A stretch of DNA of 64,000 nt. It comes from Paractinoplanes durhamensis. GTDB taxonomy: Bacteria > Actinomycetota > Actinomycetes > Mycobacteriales > Micromonosporaceae. Under the pieces are notes generated by a model. It saw only the letters and a program-made list of their open reading frames with translations. It was not told the DNA's origin and made no database searches. Below, piece by piece: positions 63,637 through 64,000 of the stretch. Made by a program: the position numbers and the translations under genes. Location of the stretch: positions 409,862-473,861 of the forward strand of contig NZ_BOML01000019.1 of assembly GCF_016862175.1 (NCBI RefSeq), given 5' to 3'. Position 1 is the stretch's first letter, and each line of letters starts with the position of its first letter.

Positions 63637-64000
63637 TCAGGCGGCCACCGCGGGGATGGGCCGGCCGGTACGGTGCTGGCCGGCGGCGATGTCGGGGTTG
63701 AACGGCTGCCGGCGGGTGACGATGGCGTGCAGCCAGCGCAGCAGGGTCGCGGCGCACGCGGCGCGGGCCTGTGCGGGGGCAGGCGGTCGGTGTCGCGGCG
63801 GGTCAGGTGGGTGAACTTGGCGTGTAGTACCGGGTTGTGGGGCAGGGCGCCCCAGACGGCGCGCCAGGCGGCCAGCCGCAGCCCGGGCCGCCCACGCCGG
63901 GACAGCCGGGTCTGGCCGCGGAAGGTGGCCGAGGTGTTCTCGGCCGGGTTGAGCCCGGCGTGTTTGACGACGCTACGCGCGGACGCGAACCGGGTCAGGT
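63637..64000 (-). pseudogene. IS110-family transposase, 3' part, frameshifted
   Basis: Reading leftward from the window edge: RFASARSVVKHAGLNPAENT, RRGRPGLRLAAWRAVWGALP and HAKFTHLTRRDTDRLP match the transposase_20 (C-terminal) domain of IS110. At a run of five C (on the coding strand, near 63772-63776) the frame must shift by one base to continue AQARAACAATLLRWLHAIVT and end at TGA 63637-63639. A missing C in the homopolymer explains it. The gene extends beyond the window. It is probably inactive unless the run is a sequencing error or a programmed slip site. Confidence 0.75.

Overview
The window is very GC-rich, densely coded DNA with strongly GC-biased third positions, frequent GTG/TTG starts, many ATGA/GTGA gene overlaps, and actinobacterial families (SigE-type sigma factor, HemD-winged-helix regulator, GlnR-like box, NrtR, CBM-bearing secreted amylases, IS110). 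It looks like a chromosomal segment of a filamentous actinomycete, probably Micromonosporaceae (Actinoplanes-like). The genus is an inference from gene style only. No rRNA, tRNA or CRISPR array was seen.

Layout. 0-8.8 kb: a methyltransferase, a divergent pair of citrate synthases (one with an N-terminal helix-turn-helix) sharing a repeat-rich promoter, a sigma factor operon with an FtsX-ectodomain-like membrane protein, a hydrolase, and a PucR/GAF regulator next to 3-hydroxybutyrate dehydrogenase. 8.8-17.5 kb: lipoproteins, a 200-bp palindromic MITE-like element, an SPFH + NAD-kinase-like pair divergent from an NrtR-type Nudix regulator with two operator palindromes, and a large hybrid-sensor histidine kinase. 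17.5-24.2 kb: a Baeyer-Villiger monooxygenase/SDR/hydrolase operon with a divergent AraC regulator, a TetR-DUF4873 unit divergent from an AurF-like diiron oxygenase, and two tiny overlapping paralogous genes. 24.2-30.7 kb: an assimilatory nitrite module (nnaR, sirohydrochlorin chelatase, a small conserved protein, nirB, nirD, narK) headed by a GlnR-like box.

30.7-38.1 kb: MFS transporter, putative metallopeptidase lipoprotein, and a candidate immune locus: a TIR-SLOG protein overlapping an aminoglycoside-phosphotransferase-fold kinase, divergent from a 155-aa protein of unknown function. 38.1-43.1 kb: a compact three-gene secreted-protein operon resembling Firmicute WxL loci (two proteins sharing a C-terminal domain, one carrying about twelve NHL repeats, plus a DUF916-like membrane protein). 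43.1-54.4 kb: GH92 glycosidase with a glycosyltransferase, methyltransferase, DedA, an NhaA-DsbA fusion, lipoproteins, an SMP-30 protein and others. 54.5-62.6 kb: starch/polysaccharide region with two secreted GH13 enzymes, a decayed BadF-type sugar kinase, a truncated sugar ABC permease and a GH16-like secreted enzyme with a chitin-binding module. 63.2-64 kb: the 3' part of a frameshifted IS110 transposase.

Strongest candidates for new biology are the TIR-SLOG/kinase locus and the WxL-like/NHL operon. The 70-bp operator array of the citrate synthase pair, which recurs in related form about 52 kb away, is also notable.
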